Assembly: GCA_016939375.1 (NCBI GenBank)
Contig: JAFGHF010000019.1
Coordinates: forward strand, 1-43,055
Length of the DNA stretch: 43,055 bases
Direction of reading: 5' to 3'
Origin: Candidatus Omnitrophota bacterium
GTDB taxonomy: Bacteria; Omnitrophota; Gorgyraeia; JAFGHF01
Part shown: piece by piece, positions 33,722 through 41,748 of the stretch
Layout: every line of letters starts with the position of its first letter
Position numbering within the stretch: the stretch's first letter is position 1
The notes under the pieces: generated by a model
Databases searched by the model: none
Told to the model about the DNA's origin: nothing
What the model saw: only the letters and a program-made list of their open reading frames with translations
Made by a program: the position numbers and the translations under genes

Positions 33722-34422
33722 GCTTTAAGCTCCTTTTTTATTTCTCCGCTAATCTTTTGTAATTTTTGCAGATGTTTTTCGCAATCTTCCGGTTTATAAA
33801 GCGGTGAGCCCATCCCACAGGGTAGGGTAATCAAATCGCCTTCTTGAAAATCCTTGATATCCTCTATTTTTTCTATGCCCCAGGCGATTTTTTTTCCGCT
33901 GCGGTATTTTGAATATTTAGTCAGGTCGAATTTCGAGGCGTCAAAACTGACGATCTGTATGTTTGCGGAAAACATTATATCCCAGTCCATGTTGCCGCAA
34001 GTATGGATACCGCTGATCACGTCAAAGGTGGAAAACAAGGCCTCCCAGATCTCCTGGTAGTTGATGCCCGACTGCCCTAGGGCTGGCTCATCCAAAAAAA
34101 GTATTGTTTCTTTGGCCTGGAGGCCGTCCATGATCGCGGTGATATGCTCACAGGCCCTCTGTACTGCCTGGTCTTCTTTATATCCGCTGAGCATAAGCGT
34201 GGAGGGCCCTACACATTGAATCTTCACTGTCTCGAATTTGTGCTTTTTGAATTCCTGCAGACAGCTCATCTTTCCGGGATGCTTTATATATTCCAGCATC
34301 GCGTCTCCCCTCTTGGGAAGCTCAGGCAGAAATGGTATATCGTGCTTGAGACTGTAGGCTACAGCCTCACCCACATCTTCCAAAGGCAACGAACCGATTT
34401 GAGTTATTATCTTCCTAAGCAT
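33718..34422 (-). CDS. MetE-core-like methyltransferase, short form
   Basis: A 234-residue protein like the C-terminal barrel of cobalamin-independent methionine synthase. Seen: TQIGSLPLEDVGEA at the start, a QCVGPSTLMLSGY block, FLDEPALG and the zinc motif HTCGN with a late Cys in TLPCGMGS. Full MetE has about 750 residues, and even stand-alone core enzymes are longer, so some elements are trimmed. Related short enzymes in other anaerobes take methyl from a corrinoid protein instead of folate, and AcsCD is a possible donor here (inference). A UroD/MtaA-type methyltransferase is the alternative. Confidence 0.78.
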   Translation of the reverse strand: MLRKIITQIGSLPLEDVGEAVAYSLKHDIPFLPELPKRGDAMLEYIKHPGKMSCLQEFKKHKFETVKIQCVGPSTLMLSGYKEDQAVQRACEHITAIMDGLQAKETILFLDEPALGQSGINYQEIWEALFSTFDVISGIHTCGNMDWDIMFSANIQIVSFDASKFDLTKYSKYRSGKKIAWGIEKIEDIKDFQEGDLITLPCGMGSPLYKPEDCEKHLQKLQKISGEIKKELKA

Positions 34423-34451
34423 GCTTGCTAAACCTCAGCCTTAACGAAACT

Positions 34452-34494
34452 GTCCCCGAAGGGGACTGTCCCAAGTAGCACCAATAAGCGGTGC
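34452..34494 (-). repeat. Two small hairpins between folE and the MetE-like gene
   Basis: One hairpin has arms GTCCCC and GGGGAC (34452-34457, 34461-34466) around a 3-base loop; ACTGTCCC occurs on both sides of it. The other has arms GCACC and GGTGC (34478-34482, 34490-34494). Neither is followed by a T run on the minus strand, so read-through to the MetE-like gene is likely. Confidence 0.6.
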
Positions 34495-34519
34495 CAGTGT
34501 TAGTTTTGCCAAAAAGCGT

Positions 34520-35074
34520 CTATTTTATGAGAGCCAGCGTCTCGGCTCTGGTTTTGGAATTAGTCCTAAAAATGCCTCTTACGGCGCTTGTGACTGTGAT
34601 AGAACCTGGTTTTTTTACTCCCCGCATAGTCATACAAAGATGATTTGCCTCGATGACCACCATTACTCCTTTGGGCTTTAGCTTCTTCATGATCACATCG
34701 GCAATCTGCGTAGTAAGCCGCTCCTGGACTTGCAGGCGCTTGGAAAATATATCTACGACCCGGGCCAGTTTACTCAATCCCGTGACCCTGTTACCCTGAG
34801 GCAAGTAAGCGACATGAGCCTTGCCGATAAAGGGCAAAAGATGATGTTCGCAGATACTGTAAAGCGGGATATCCTTGACCAAGACTACTTCATCATGTCC
34901 TTCGGATAATAATACTTCCAATTCCTTACTGGGGTCCTGGCCAATTCCGCTTAAGATCTCTTCATACATATCGGCCACCCTTTCAGGAGTGCCTAAAAGA
35001 TCGGCCCGGCTGGGGTCCTCCCCCACCGCTTCCAAGATCATCTTCATCGCCTTAATAATCTTCTTTTTATCCAT
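34520..35074 (-). CDS. folE: GTP cyclohydrolase I
   Basis: Makes dihydroneopterin triphosphate, the first folate precursor. The 184 residues show the family signatures [10 protein letters not shown] (Cys75, His77, His78) and [10 protein letters not shown] (His145, Cys147), with the zinc ligands Cys75, His78 and Cys147 in place. GRIxG-type residues appear as [15 protein letters not shown]. It lies 26 bases after purH. Supplying the folate pool fits an organism that runs its carbon through folate. Confidence 0.96.
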   Translation of the reverse strand: MDKKKIIKAMKMILEAVGEDPSRADLLGTPERVADMYEEILSGIGQDPSKELEVLLSEGHDEVVLVKDIPLYSICEHHLLPFIGKAHVAYLPQGNRVTGLSKLARVVDIFSKRLQVQERLTTQIADVIMKKLKPKGVMVVIEANHLCMTMRGVKKPGSITVTSAVRGIFRTNSKTRAETLALIK

Positions 35075-35100
35075 TCGTTTTCCGTCCGCGCCAGTCAGTC

Positions 35101-36654
35101 TCAGTGTTTAAAGTGTCTTATGCCCGTAAAGACCATGGCAATGCCATATTTATTGCAGGCATCGATGATCTTTTCATCCGCGATCGAGCCACCGGGCTGG
35201 ATGATCGCCTTGATTCCCGCTTTATGTGCCTGTTCAATCGCGTCCGGTTTTGGAAAAAAGGCATCACTGGCTAAACAGGAATCCTTTGTCCTTTCCCCGG
35301 CTTTTCTGCAGGCAATAATCGTAGAATCGACACGGGACATCTGTCCTGCGCCTATACCTACGGTCTTTGTCCCTTGGGCCAAGACGATGGCATTACTTTT
35401 TACGTGCTTTACTATCTTCCAGGCAAACAGCAGTGATTGAATCTGTTCTTTTGTCGGCTGGACCTTAGTGGCTGCCTTCAGGTCGGCCTGGGTTACTATT
35501 TTTAAATCCATATCCTGGACTAAAAGGCCAGCGACGACTTTTTTGTAATCCATCTCCCTCTCGCTGGTCTTTCTGAAATCGGGAACCTCCAAAAGACGCA
35601 GATTCTTCTTCTTGGCAAAAATATCTTTTGCCTCTGCGTTAAAAGAAGGCGCAATGATGCATTCTACGAAATCCGCCTCTTCCATTATCACTTCGGCAAG
35701 CCTCATATCCACATTGCCGTTAAAACCGACGATGCTGCCAAAGGCGCTTAGGCGGTCGCAATCTAAAGCATTCAAATAGGCGTCCTCTAAAGAGCTGGCG
35801 GTTGCCGCTCCGCAAGGGTTGGTATGTTTGATGACGCTGGCTCCGGGCTGGTCAAACTCCTTGACTATCTCGATGGCCGCGTTTAAGTCGATTATATTAT
35901 TAAAGGAAAGCTCCTTTCCTTGCAGTTGCCGGGCATTGCTGATTCCGGCTTCGCTAGCCGAAGCATCACGATAAAAGGCAGCCTTCTGATGCGGGTTCTC
36001 ACCATAGCGCAGGTCCTGGACTTTTACGAAAGAAAGGTTAAGTTTTTCCTCACCTCTCATCTTTGAGGTATCACATAAGAATTTATATATGGCGGCGTCA
36101 TATTCAGCCGTACGGCGGAATACCTCTACCGCCAAGTGTCTCAATGTCGGTTCGCTGAGAAAACCTTTCTTCTCCTTGAGTTCCTTTATGATATCGGCAT
36201 ATGTGGAGGGGTTTGTGATTACGGCTACGGATCTATGGTTTTTCGCCGCGCTGCGCAGCATCGAAGGTCCTCCTATGTCTATATTTTCTATGGCCTCTTC
36301 CAAGGTCACATCCTCCCGGGCAACGGTCTTCTCAAAAGGATATAGATTGACCACCACCATGTCGATCATTGAGATATTATGCGCCTTGGCCTGCTCCATA
36401 TGGGCCAGGTCGTCCCTGACCGCCAAGAGCCCGCCATGGATCTTAGGATGTAAGGTCTTTACCCGACCGTTCATCATCTCCGGAAAACCCGTATATTCAG
36501 AGACATCCTTGACCGCTATCCCTAAGTCTTTGATCCTTTTGGCGGTACCGCCGGTGGATAATATTTCCACACCGAATTCATTCAATGTCTTGGCTAACTC
36601 TTCTATCCCAGTCTTATCGGATACACTGATTAATGCCCTTTTTACCTTTAACAT
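35101..36654 (-). CDS. purH: AICAR transformylase/IMP cyclohydrolase
   Basis: PurH converts ZMP (AICAR) plus formyl-THF to IMP. The 517 residues contain the N-terminal cyclohydrolase domain ([40 protein letters not shown]) and the C-terminal transformylase domain ([36 protein letters not shown]). AAGGAGG precedes the ATG. It is the first gene of the operon and has a 120-base leader with a ZTP-riboswitch-like structure, fitting because ZMP is its substrate. Confidence 0.97.
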   Translation of the reverse strand: MLKVKRALISVSDKTGIEELAKTLNEFGVEILSTGGTAKRIKDLGIAVKDVSEYTGFPEMMNGRVKTLHPKIHGGLLAVRDDLAHMEQAKAHNISMIDMVVVNLYPFEKTVAREDVTLEEAIENIDIGGPSMLRSAAKNHRSVAVITNPSTYADIIKELKEKKGFLSEPTLRHLAVEVFRRTAEYDAAIYKFLCDTSKMRGEEKLNLSFVKVQDLRYGENPHQKAAFYRDASASEAGISNARQLQGKELSFNNIIDLNAAIEIVKEFDQPGASVIKHTNPCGAATASSLEDAYLNALDCDRLSAFGSIVGFNGNVDMRLAEVIMEEADFVECIIAPSFNAEAKDIFAKKKNLRLLEVPDFRKTSEREMDYKKVVAGLLVQDMDLKIVTQADLKAATKVQPTKEQIQSLLFAWKIVKHVKSNAIVLAQGTKTVGIGAGQMSRVDSTIIACRKAGERTKDSCLASDAFFPKPDAIEQAHKAGIKAIIQPGGSIADEKIIDACNKYGIAMVFTGIRHFKH

Positions 36655-36670
36655 CTTTTAAAACCTCCTT

Positions 36671-36705
36671 CTAAATAAAATAGGCCTGTAAAAAACCCAG
36701 GCCTA
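36671..36705 (-). terminator. Intrinsic terminator in the purH leader (riboswitch expression platform)
   Basis: Arms TAGGCCTG (36705-36698, minus strand) and CAGGCCTA (36688-36681) form a perfect 8-base stem with a 9-base loop, followed by TTTTATTTAG. The 5' arm shares bases with the GCCTGGG motif of the candidate aptamer, so ligand binding could prevent the stem. Confidence 0.65.
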
Positions 36706-36762
36706 CGATTTTTTTTGTTTGCCTCACCATGGTTATTTCCATGCAACCAGAGGTCATCATAT
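36694..36762 (-). promoter_or_regulatory. Candidate ZTP (pfl) riboswitch aptamer upstream of purH
   Basis: Read on the minus strand, the leader holds CTCTGGTTGC, a hairpin CATGG/CCATG closed by CCTC/GAGG, an A-rich linker, and then GTAGGCCTGGG. ZTP aptamers have a CUGG segment, a hairpin, GGGGAGC-like bases and a 3' CCGCCUGGGC whose GCC pairs back. The 3' GCCTGGG match and the terminator overlap fit; the GGGGAGC element is only partly matched (GGTGAGGC). Promoter at 36780-36808 and purH downstream support it. Confidence 0.55.
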
Positions 36763-36779
36763 TTACTTAAAGTGTTTTT

Positions 36780-36808
36780 ATTATATAGTTGAAACTGATT
36801 AAAAGCAA
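36780..36808 (-). promoter_or_regulatory. Promoter of the purH-folD operon
   Basis: TATAAT (36785-36780) is perfect, with TTGCTT (36808-36803) 17 bases upstream. Transcription would start near 36773 and run through the riboswitch-like leader. It lies between the def stop and the leader. Confidence 0.7.
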
Positions 36809-36816
36809 GCGAAAAA

Positions 36817-37299
36817 TTACATATGGAGCTTATTTCTTGTCTTTAGCCTGTAGTCGATCTTCCTCAAAAAGCTCATATAGTCGACGATCAGCTTGCCGTT
36901 TAGGTGGTCCAATTCATGCAAAATCACCCTGGCCAAAAGCCCTTTGGCCTTTATCTCCACGGGTCTGTTTTTCTCGTTCAACCCCTTTATGATCACTTCG
37001 CTGGGCCTTGAAACATCAACGATGGCATCGGGAACGCTTAAGCAGCCTTCTCCCATGGATTCCTTGGCTTTACCCAATTTTATAATCTCGGGATTGGCAA
37101 TCTTGATCGGGCCTTCCCCTATATCTATTACGATGATCCTTTTGTTTATTCCCACCTGCGGGGCAGCCAGGCCTATCCCCTGCGAGCTGCGCATCGTGGT
37201 AAGCATATCCTCAAAAAGCCGGATCTCTTTGTCCATGATCTCAGCCACAGCCTGGCATTCCTGGCGCAGGATACTATCCGGGTATTTTCTTATCTGCAT
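36817..37299 (-). CDS. def: Peptide deformylase
   Basis: Removes the formyl group from new proteins. The start is set at 37299 (MQIRKYPDSILR) by family alignment; Met at 37308 is an alternative, and longer frames run into the small gene upstream. The 160 residues hold all three motifs: GIGLAAPQVG (41-50), EGCLS with metal ligand Cys86, and HELDH (His128, Glu129, His132). The promoter of the purH operon follows its stop. Confidence 0.95.
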   Translation of the reverse strand: MQIRKYPDSILRQECQAVAEIMDKEIRLFEDMLTTMRSSQGIGLAAPQVGINKRIIVIDIGEGPIKIANPEIIKLGKAKESMGEGCLSVPDAIVDVSRPSEVIIKGLNEKNRPVEIKAKGLLARVILHELDHLNGKLIVDYMSFLRKIDYRLKTRNKLHM

Positions 37300-37331
37300 A
37301 GTGCCCATCTTCGTTCTACTGTTTTCCAGTC

Positions 37332-37508
37332 TTAACGGGAAGTCGATTTCTCTTTTTTCTTCAGCTTTTCCAAGCATTCGTTGTAAAAGTTGCACCTGGG
37401 GCAGCAGACATTTTCTTCCTTGCGCTCTCCGCGATACCACTTAGTATCGCAGGTCCAGTAGATCTGGCATCTTTCACAACAATGCATCTGTAAGTTTTTA
37501 CCTTTCAT
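37332..37508 (-). CDS. Cysteine-rich 58-residue protein
   Basis: A small gene read by hand. The 58 residues contain eight cysteines (10, 11, 14, 20, 35, 36, 39, 45) arranged as CCERC and CCPRC pairs about 20 residues apart, a zinc-ribbon-like layout, with a lysine-rich end. An AAAGGAG site stands 7 bases before the ATG. It ends 24 bases before the longer def start. The start region lies in a palindromic repeat (37506-37560). Met8 (37487) is an alternative start. A zinc-binding accessory protein is likely; the role is unknown. Confidence 0.65.
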   Translation of the reverse strand: MKGKNLQMHCCERCQIYWTCDTKWYRGERKEENVCCPRCNFYNECLEKLKKKEKSTSR

Positions 37509-37560
37509 CCTTCGACTCCTTTCAGTCGCTCAGGATGCCCCCGAGCAAAGTCGAATGGGT
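37506..37560. repeat. Palindromic repeat unit at the start of the cysteine-rich gene
   Basis: TTCGACT and AGTCGAA arms with inner GAGC/GCTC elements form an imperfect palindrome of about 50 bases. Sequences of this style (TCGACT, CTCAGG, AGTCGAA) are typical of dispersed intergenic REP-like units. The ribosome-binding site and start codon of the 58-residue gene lie at its edge. Confidence 0.6.
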
Positions 37561-37595
37561 CATCTTCAGGCCCTCTTTATCCTTCTGCCTCTCAG

Positions 37596-37613
37596 CCAAA
37601 AGTCATTTTGGCC
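37596..37613. repeat. Short hairpin after the inositol-monophosphatase-family gene
   Basis: GCCAAAA and TTTTGGC form a perfect 7-base stem with a 4-base loop, just after the stop at 37619. There is no T run on the minus strand beyond it, so it is a weak terminator candidate at best. Confidence 0.5.
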
Positions 37614-37618
37614 GGCTC

Positions 37619-38404
37619 TTAACGCGGGCGAAGGGACTTTATTACATCAAGTACTCCCTGATGCACAATTCCGTTTGAGGCGATATACCCCCGTGTATGT
37701 ATATTCCAAGGTCTGCCGGAAAAATCAGTAGCCTTGCCTTGGGCTTCTTCGACTAAGAGAAGCCCGGCGGCGAAATCCCAGACCTTATCGCAGAATTCTA
37801 TTTCCATCTCCGCTTTGCCTTCGGCTACATAGGTAAGACTGCGTACCGTTGAACCGAACATGCGCACGTTAAACACCTTGTCTGTAAGCCGGCCTAATCC
37901 TTTAAGCATCTTGTTCTTGTGCATACGTATACTGCTATCATAGATCATGGTCGCTTCTTCCATCTTCTTTTTGGAGACACTGATCTTCCTGCCGTTGCGG
38001 TAAGCACCTTTACCCCGCTGGGCAATATACAGTTCATCCGACCAGGGCATATTAATTATACCTAAAAGTACTTCTCCCTTAAATTCCAAGGCCACTGACG
38101 TTCCAAAGATCTCGATATTATGGATGAAATTATGAGTACCGTCAATAGGATCGATGATCCAGCGAAACCCCGAGCGCGTAGGGGCATCGGGACTTTCTTC
38201 GGAAACAATGCCGTCTTGAGGAAAGTGTTTTTTAATCAAGCTGATGATTGTCTTCTCCACCTGCTTATCGATATTAGTGACCAGGTCTCTATCGCCCTTG
38301 CTGGTCACAGTGACCTTGCGGCCGAAACTGCTTATTAAGATCCCGCCCACCTGTTTACAGGCCTTGACCGCTACGTTTTTTCTCGCTTCGATTTCTTTAT
38401 TCAT
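37619..38404 (-). CDS. Inositol-1-monophosphatase family protein
   Basis: A magnesium-dependent sugar phosphatase of 261 residues. Metal site residues are seen: Glu70 in VSEESPD, Asp85, Asp88, Gly89 and Thr90 in DPIDGTHNF, and the late aspartate in KVWDFAAG. The start is set at 38404, where ATGA overlaps the yggS stop by 4 bases and AAAGGA precedes; the ATG at 38422 is inside yggS. Substrates may be inositol phosphate, fructose bisphosphate or 3'-phosphoadenosine phosphate; sequence does not decide. Confidence 0.92.
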   Translation of the reverse strand: MNKEIEARKNVAVKACKQVGGILISSFGRKVTVTSKGDRDLVTNIDKQVEKTIISLIKKHFPQDGIVSEESPDAPTRSGFRWIIDPIDGTHNFIHNIEIFGTSVALEFKGEVLLGIINMPWSDELYIAQRGKGAYRNGRKISVSKKKMEEATMIYDSSIRMHKNKMLKGLGRLTDKVFNVRMFGSTVRSLTYVAEGKAEMEIEFCDKVWDFAAGLLLVEEAQGKATDFSGRPWNIHTRGYIASNGIVHQGVLDVIKSLRPR

Positions 38405-39072
38405 ATTTCCTTTTTGGCGCATTGCCGTGGCCCAAAGATCTTGCTTCCTATCCTGACAAGATTGGCCCCTTCCTCTATGGCCACTTTATAAGAATTGGTC
38501 ATGCCCATAGAAAGATATTTCATCTCTACGTTCTCCGCCCTTAAGGCCTTGAGCCGCTCGAATAATTCTCTTGTCAGCCTAAAATAGGGCCGGGCTTCTT
38601 CGGGGTCTCCGGCAAAAGGCCCCATAGTCATCAGACCCATTACTTTGATGTTCTTTAAAACCGCTATCTTCCTGACCAGCTCTTGCGCTTCCTGCGCCGA
38701 TACTCCCGACTTCTGCGCTTCTTTGCCGCTGTTTATTTCTATTAAAACTGGGATAGTCTTACCTTCTTGCGCGGCAAATCTATCGATCTCTACAGCCAAC
38801 TGTTCCGAATCGACCGTCTCGATCATATCAAAGATCTTTACTGCCTTCTTGACTTTATTCTTTTGCAGGTGGCCGATAAAATGCCACTCTACCTTATCGC
38901 CCACTTGCGCGAATATCTTCTGGGCTTCCTGGACATAGTTCTCGCCGATGATCCTGGCGCCAGCGGCTATCGCCTCCCGGATTTCTTCCGCGCTTCTGGC
39001 CTTAGCCGCAATCACCAGCCCGACTCCTGAGGGAAGCTCCCGCAATATCTGCTCAACATTTTCTCTGATCAT
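38401..39072 (-). CDS. yggS: YggS family PLP homeostasis protein
   Basis: A 223-residue alanine-racemase-like barrel that binds pyridoxal phosphate and buffers it. The PLP lysine is Lys24 in LVIAAKARS. Other family blocks are IIGENYVQEA, WHFIGHLQKNKVKKA, INSGKEAQKSGV, GLMTMGPF and LSMGMTNSYKVAIEEGANLVRIGS. It overlaps the phosphatase gene by 4 bases. An AAAGGC site precedes the ATG. Confidence 0.95.
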   Translation of the reverse strand: MIRENVEQILRELPSGVGLVIAAKARSAEEIREAIAAGARIIGENYVQEAQKIFAQVGDKVEWHFIGHLQKNKVKKAVKIFDMIETVDSEQLAVEIDRFAAQEGKTIPVLIEINSGKEAQKSGVSAQEAQELVRKIAVLKNIKVMGLMTMGPFAGDPEEARPYFRLTRELFERLKALRAENVEMKYLSMGMTNSYKVAIEEGANLVRIGSKIFGPRQCAKKEI

Positions 39073-39118
39073 ATTGCCTTTTTCGGTTTAAGCTTTAGGT
39101 CCATCTCACCGGAATGCT

Positions 39119-39781
39119 TCAAATTATGCGTAAGACCGCGATCAACATATTAATGCCTAAATACATCAATATCAACCCGCAGATCCTGCTGAACATCATA
39201 TATACCGCAGGTCTATCTTTTAAGATCTGCGGCAATCCTGCGGCCAATGGCCCTATTAACATCAATGGAGAGACCAGAGTCCCTATTCCAAAGACCAATC
39301 CGAAAAGCGCCCCCTGACTTAAGCTTTGCGCGTTAAAAGTGATATATAAGAGTACGCCAAACAACGGCACACAAGGTGCCGAGCCGATCAAAAAGCCCAA
39401 AACCGCCATCTGCCATAGGCCATTGCCGGAATTAAATTTTTTAAGAAAAGCGGCGCAAAAATTGAAATGTGGCGCCCTGCCGATGATAATCATCAGGCCC
39501 AAAAAAACTATAAAGACACTGGTGCAAAGCTGAATAATCAGAGATTCTTGTGTCTGATAAAACCTTTTTATTAGATATTGGCCTATACTTACGCTGATTA
39601 CGCTTAATATTATGTAAGGGATGATCCTGGCCAGCGAAAAGACTACTGTTGCCTTTAAGCCACCCAGCCATCCTTTTTGAGTCCCCGCTATATACGGTAA
39701 CAATACCGGGGCGCAAAAAGAAAGACACGGCCCCCAACTTAAAGCCACCCCGGTTATAAAAAGATCAAAATATATTTTCAA
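39119..39781 (-). CDS. DsbD/CcdA-like or TauE-like membrane protein
   Basis: The 220 residues contain six membrane helices. Cysteines sit where thiol-transport proteins carry them: Cys19 and Cys23 in WGPCLSFCAPVLLPY and Cys137 in GSAPCVPLFG. The CxxxC in the first motif is unusual for CcdA. It was probably named sulfite exporter-like or cytochrome biogenesis-like in other genomes. Its start touches the NifU-type gene upstream, so the two are co-translated, suggesting a role in redox or metal-cluster handling. Confidence 0.8.
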   Translation of the reverse strand: MKIYFDLFITGVALSWGPCLSFCAPVLLPYIAGTQKGWLGGLKATVVFSLARIIPYIILSVISVSIGQYLIKRFYQTQESLIIQLCTSVFIVFLGLMIIIGRAPHFNFCAAFLKKFNSGNGLWQMAVLGFLIGSAPCVPLFGVLLYITFNAQSLSQGALFGLVFGIGTLVSPLMLIGPLAAGLPQILKDRPAVYMMFSRICGLILMYLGINMLIAVLRII

Positions 39782-40012
39782 CTATACCGCTTCTACCTTT
39801 TTTACCCCCGGAACCTTGGCCTTGATCGCGCCTTCCACTACCTGGGTTATAGTGGCCTGGGCCGAAGGACAGCCGCAACATCCGCCCACAAGACGTACTT
39901 TAGCCACCCCCTCGTCGGTCACTTCGACTAACTCGACGCCTCCTCCATGCATAGAAAGCATCGGGTTTACTTCCTCGGTCAATACTTTTTCAATCGCCTC
40001 GCGCATTTTCAC
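39782..40012 (-). CDS. NifU C-terminal-domain iron-sulfur scaffold
   Basis: A 76-residue stand-alone Nfu domain that holds and transfers [4Fe-4S] clusters. Cluster ligands are Cys45 and Cys48 in GGCCGCPSA, with MHGGGVELV earlier. It lacks the IscU and ferredoxin-like domains of full NifU. Many iron-sulfur enzymes in the window would need such a carrier. It lies 12 bases after the CDF transporter gene and abuts the membrane protein gene downstream. Confidence 0.93.
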   Translation of the reverse strand: MKMREAIEKVLTEEVNPMLSMHGGGVELVEVTDEGVAKVRLVGGCCGCPSAQATITQVVEGAIKAKVPGVKKVEAV

Positions 40013-40024
40013 TCCTATTCTTTT

Positions 40025-40915
40025 TTAGTCTTTGTGCCTGCTCCTGTGGGGATTCACGTGCACCATCACATTGCTAATGCTCTTTTGGCTCCTGAGCAAC
40101 TTCTTCCTCACCTGCGCAGCGATATTATGCCCTTCGCTGACTGTAATGCTGCTGTCCACAGATATCTCTAAATCAACCGTAAAAGATGAACCTCTGCGAT
40201 GCACTTTAACGTCATCTATCTTTTTTACCCCTTCCACCTCTCTGGCATAAACGCAGATATTCTCGATAAATTCTATCTGAGGCCGCTCATCCATAATAAT
40301 ACCTACGTTGGTGCGCATCAACTCGATGCCTATTTTTACAATAAGCATGGCTACTACTATTCCCGCTAAGGGATCGAGCAGAAGAAAAGATGCTTTAGCG
40401 CCCAAAATACCGAAAAAGGCCGCCACTGAAGAAAGCGCATCCGAACGGTGATGCCAGGCATCGGCAATGATCGCAGGATTGTTGTTCACCTGCCCTACTT
40501 TTATGGAATAGCGAAAAAGCGCTTCTTTGACCACGATCGAAACCACTGCCGCGGACAAGGCCAAGTTTAACGGCACCTTAAAATCACCTTTGATGATTGC
40601 AAGCAAGGCCTCTATCCCAGCAAAAGCGCCGATCCCCAGGATTATTAGAGAAACGACACTCGCAGCGATTGTCTCGGCATTCCCGTGGCCGTAGGGATGA
40701 TCTTCATCCGGAGGCATAGCCCCGATATGCACTCCTACATAAACCACGACCGAGGTCAAAATATCAGAGAGCGAATGAAAGGCATCGGCAATCATCGCCT
40801 GGCTTAAGCCAAATATCCCCGCCAGGAACTTAAAGCCGGTTAACAGTATGTTAACTAAGATGCTTATCTGTATGCAAGTTTTGGGGTTATAAAGATCTTT
40901 ATCTTTCTTGCGCAA
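40025..40915 (-). CDS. Cation diffusion facilitator metal transporter
   Basis: An inner-membrane exporter of Zn, Fe, Co or Ni. Seen: the metal-binding helices AFHSLSDILTSV and DAWHHRSDALSSVAA with paired His/Asp, PDEDHPYGHG, and a cytoplasmic ferredoxin-like C-terminal domain with KIDDVKVHRRG. The start is uncertain. A TTG at 40993 falls inside the promoter (40982-41010), so a later TTG at 40915 (LRKKDKDLYNPK), 10 bases after AAGGAC, is preferred. Metal specificity is not readable. Confidence 0.87.
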   Translation of the reverse strand: MRKKDKDLYNPKTCIQISILVNILLTGFKFLAGIFGLSQAMIADAFHSLSDILTSVVVYVGVHIGAMPPDEDHPYGHGNAETIAASVVSLIILGIGAFAGIEALLAIIKGDFKVPLNLALSAAVVSIVVKEALFRYSIKVGQVNNNPAIIADAWHHRSDALSSVAAFFGILGAKASFLLLDPLAGIVVAMLIVKIGIELMRTNVGIIMDERPQIEFIENICVYAREVEGVKKIDDVKVHRRGSSFTVDLEISVDSSITVSEGHNIAAQVRKKLLRSQKSISNVMVHVNPHRSRHKD

Positions 40916-40981
40916 AGTGCACTTAGTCCTTAATAGTTTCCCTAGATTGTGACGATTTTGCCTCAGGTAGAAAGGGCCTAT

Positions 40982-41010
40982 ATTATAGTACAATCATGAT
41001 TTTAAGTCAA
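40982..41010 (-). promoter_or_regulatory. Promoter of the CDF-nifU-yggS gene run
   Basis: TTGACT (41010-41005), a 17-base spacer and TATAAT (40987-40982) on the minus strand, one of the best promoter matches in the window. Transcription would start near 40975. Confidence 0.75.
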
Positions 41011-41017
41011 GAGGCTT

Positions 41018-41046
41018 AAAGAAACAAAAATGACGGTAGGCCTGTC
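41018..41046 (-). terminator. Weak intrinsic terminator after cbiO
   Basis: On the minus strand GACAGG, loop CCTA and CCGTC form a short stem with one bulged A, followed by ATTTTTGTTTCTTT. It ends the cobalt transport operon just ahead of the CDF promoter. Confidence 0.4.
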
Positions 41047-41058
41047 AAGGTCTTTGTC

Positions 41059-41748
41059 CTAAAAAAGGTCTGCTAAGTCCTGGGGGGTGGAATTTTCTTT
41101 TACCAGAGCGCCTTTGTCCAGAAAAATATAGCGCGAACACAAAGCGGTTACGAGCTCCAGATCGTGAGAGGCGATTATTTTTGTCTTATTTATCCCTTTA
41201 AGCAAAGCGATAAGCTCTTTTCGCCCCTTGGGGTCTAAATTACTGCTTGGTTCATCCAAAACCAAGATATCCGGTCTCATTGATAACACGCTGGCTATAG
41301 ATACACGCTTCTTCTCGCCAAAACTTAAATGATGGGAAGTCCTCTCAATGGCATCGGACATACCCACCTGCGCCAATGCCTGTTTTACGAAAGCATCTAC
41401 TTCTTTCTTGGGCAACATCATGTTTATCGGACCAAAGGCGACGTCATCGAATACCGTGGGCATAAAGAGCTGATTGTCAGGATCTTGAAACACGAGCCCT
41501 ATCCTGCTTCTCACCAAAGGCAAAGTAGAGTCCTGAATTTCGGTGCCCATTACTTTTATCTTACCGCTTCCGCGCAAAATACCGTTTAAGTGCAAAAGCA
41601 GGGTAGATTTACCGGCTCCGTTAGGCCCGATAATCCCTACCGATTCTCCTTTTAAGACATCCAGGTTTATATCGCGCAAGGCCTGGGTACCATCGGGATA
41701 AGAATAATGCAAATCTCTGATTTCGATCGCCTTGTTATTTGCCGACAT
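41059..41748 (-). CDS. cbiO: CbiO, cobalt ECF transporter ATPase
   Basis: ATPase of an energy-coupling cobalt importer. The start is set at 41748 ([13 protein letters not shown]), where ATG overlaps the cbiQ stop by one base (TAATG); a longer frame runs inside cbiQ. The 229 residues show Walker [10 protein letters not shown] (41-49), Q-loop [11 protein letters not shown], signature LSFGEKKRV and Walker [14 protein letters not shown]. The QDPDNQLF Q-loop is typical of ECF ATPases. Confidence 0.94.
   Translation of the reverse strand: MSANNKAIEIRDLHYSYPDGTQALRDINLDVLKGESVGIIGPNGAGKSTLLLHLNGILRGSGKIKVMGTEIQDSTLPLVRSRIGLVFQDPDNQLFMPTVFDDVAFGPINMMLPKKEVDAFVKQALAQVGMSDAIERTSHHLSFGEKKRVSIASVLSMRPDILVLDEPSSNLDPKGRKELIALLKGINKTKIIASHDLELVTALCSRYIFLDKGALVKENSTPQDLADLF

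Noticed and set aside
40916-40993. Longer CDF transporter start (TTG at 40993)
   Set aside because: It overlaps the near-perfect promoter at 40982-41010, so it would not be in the mRNA.
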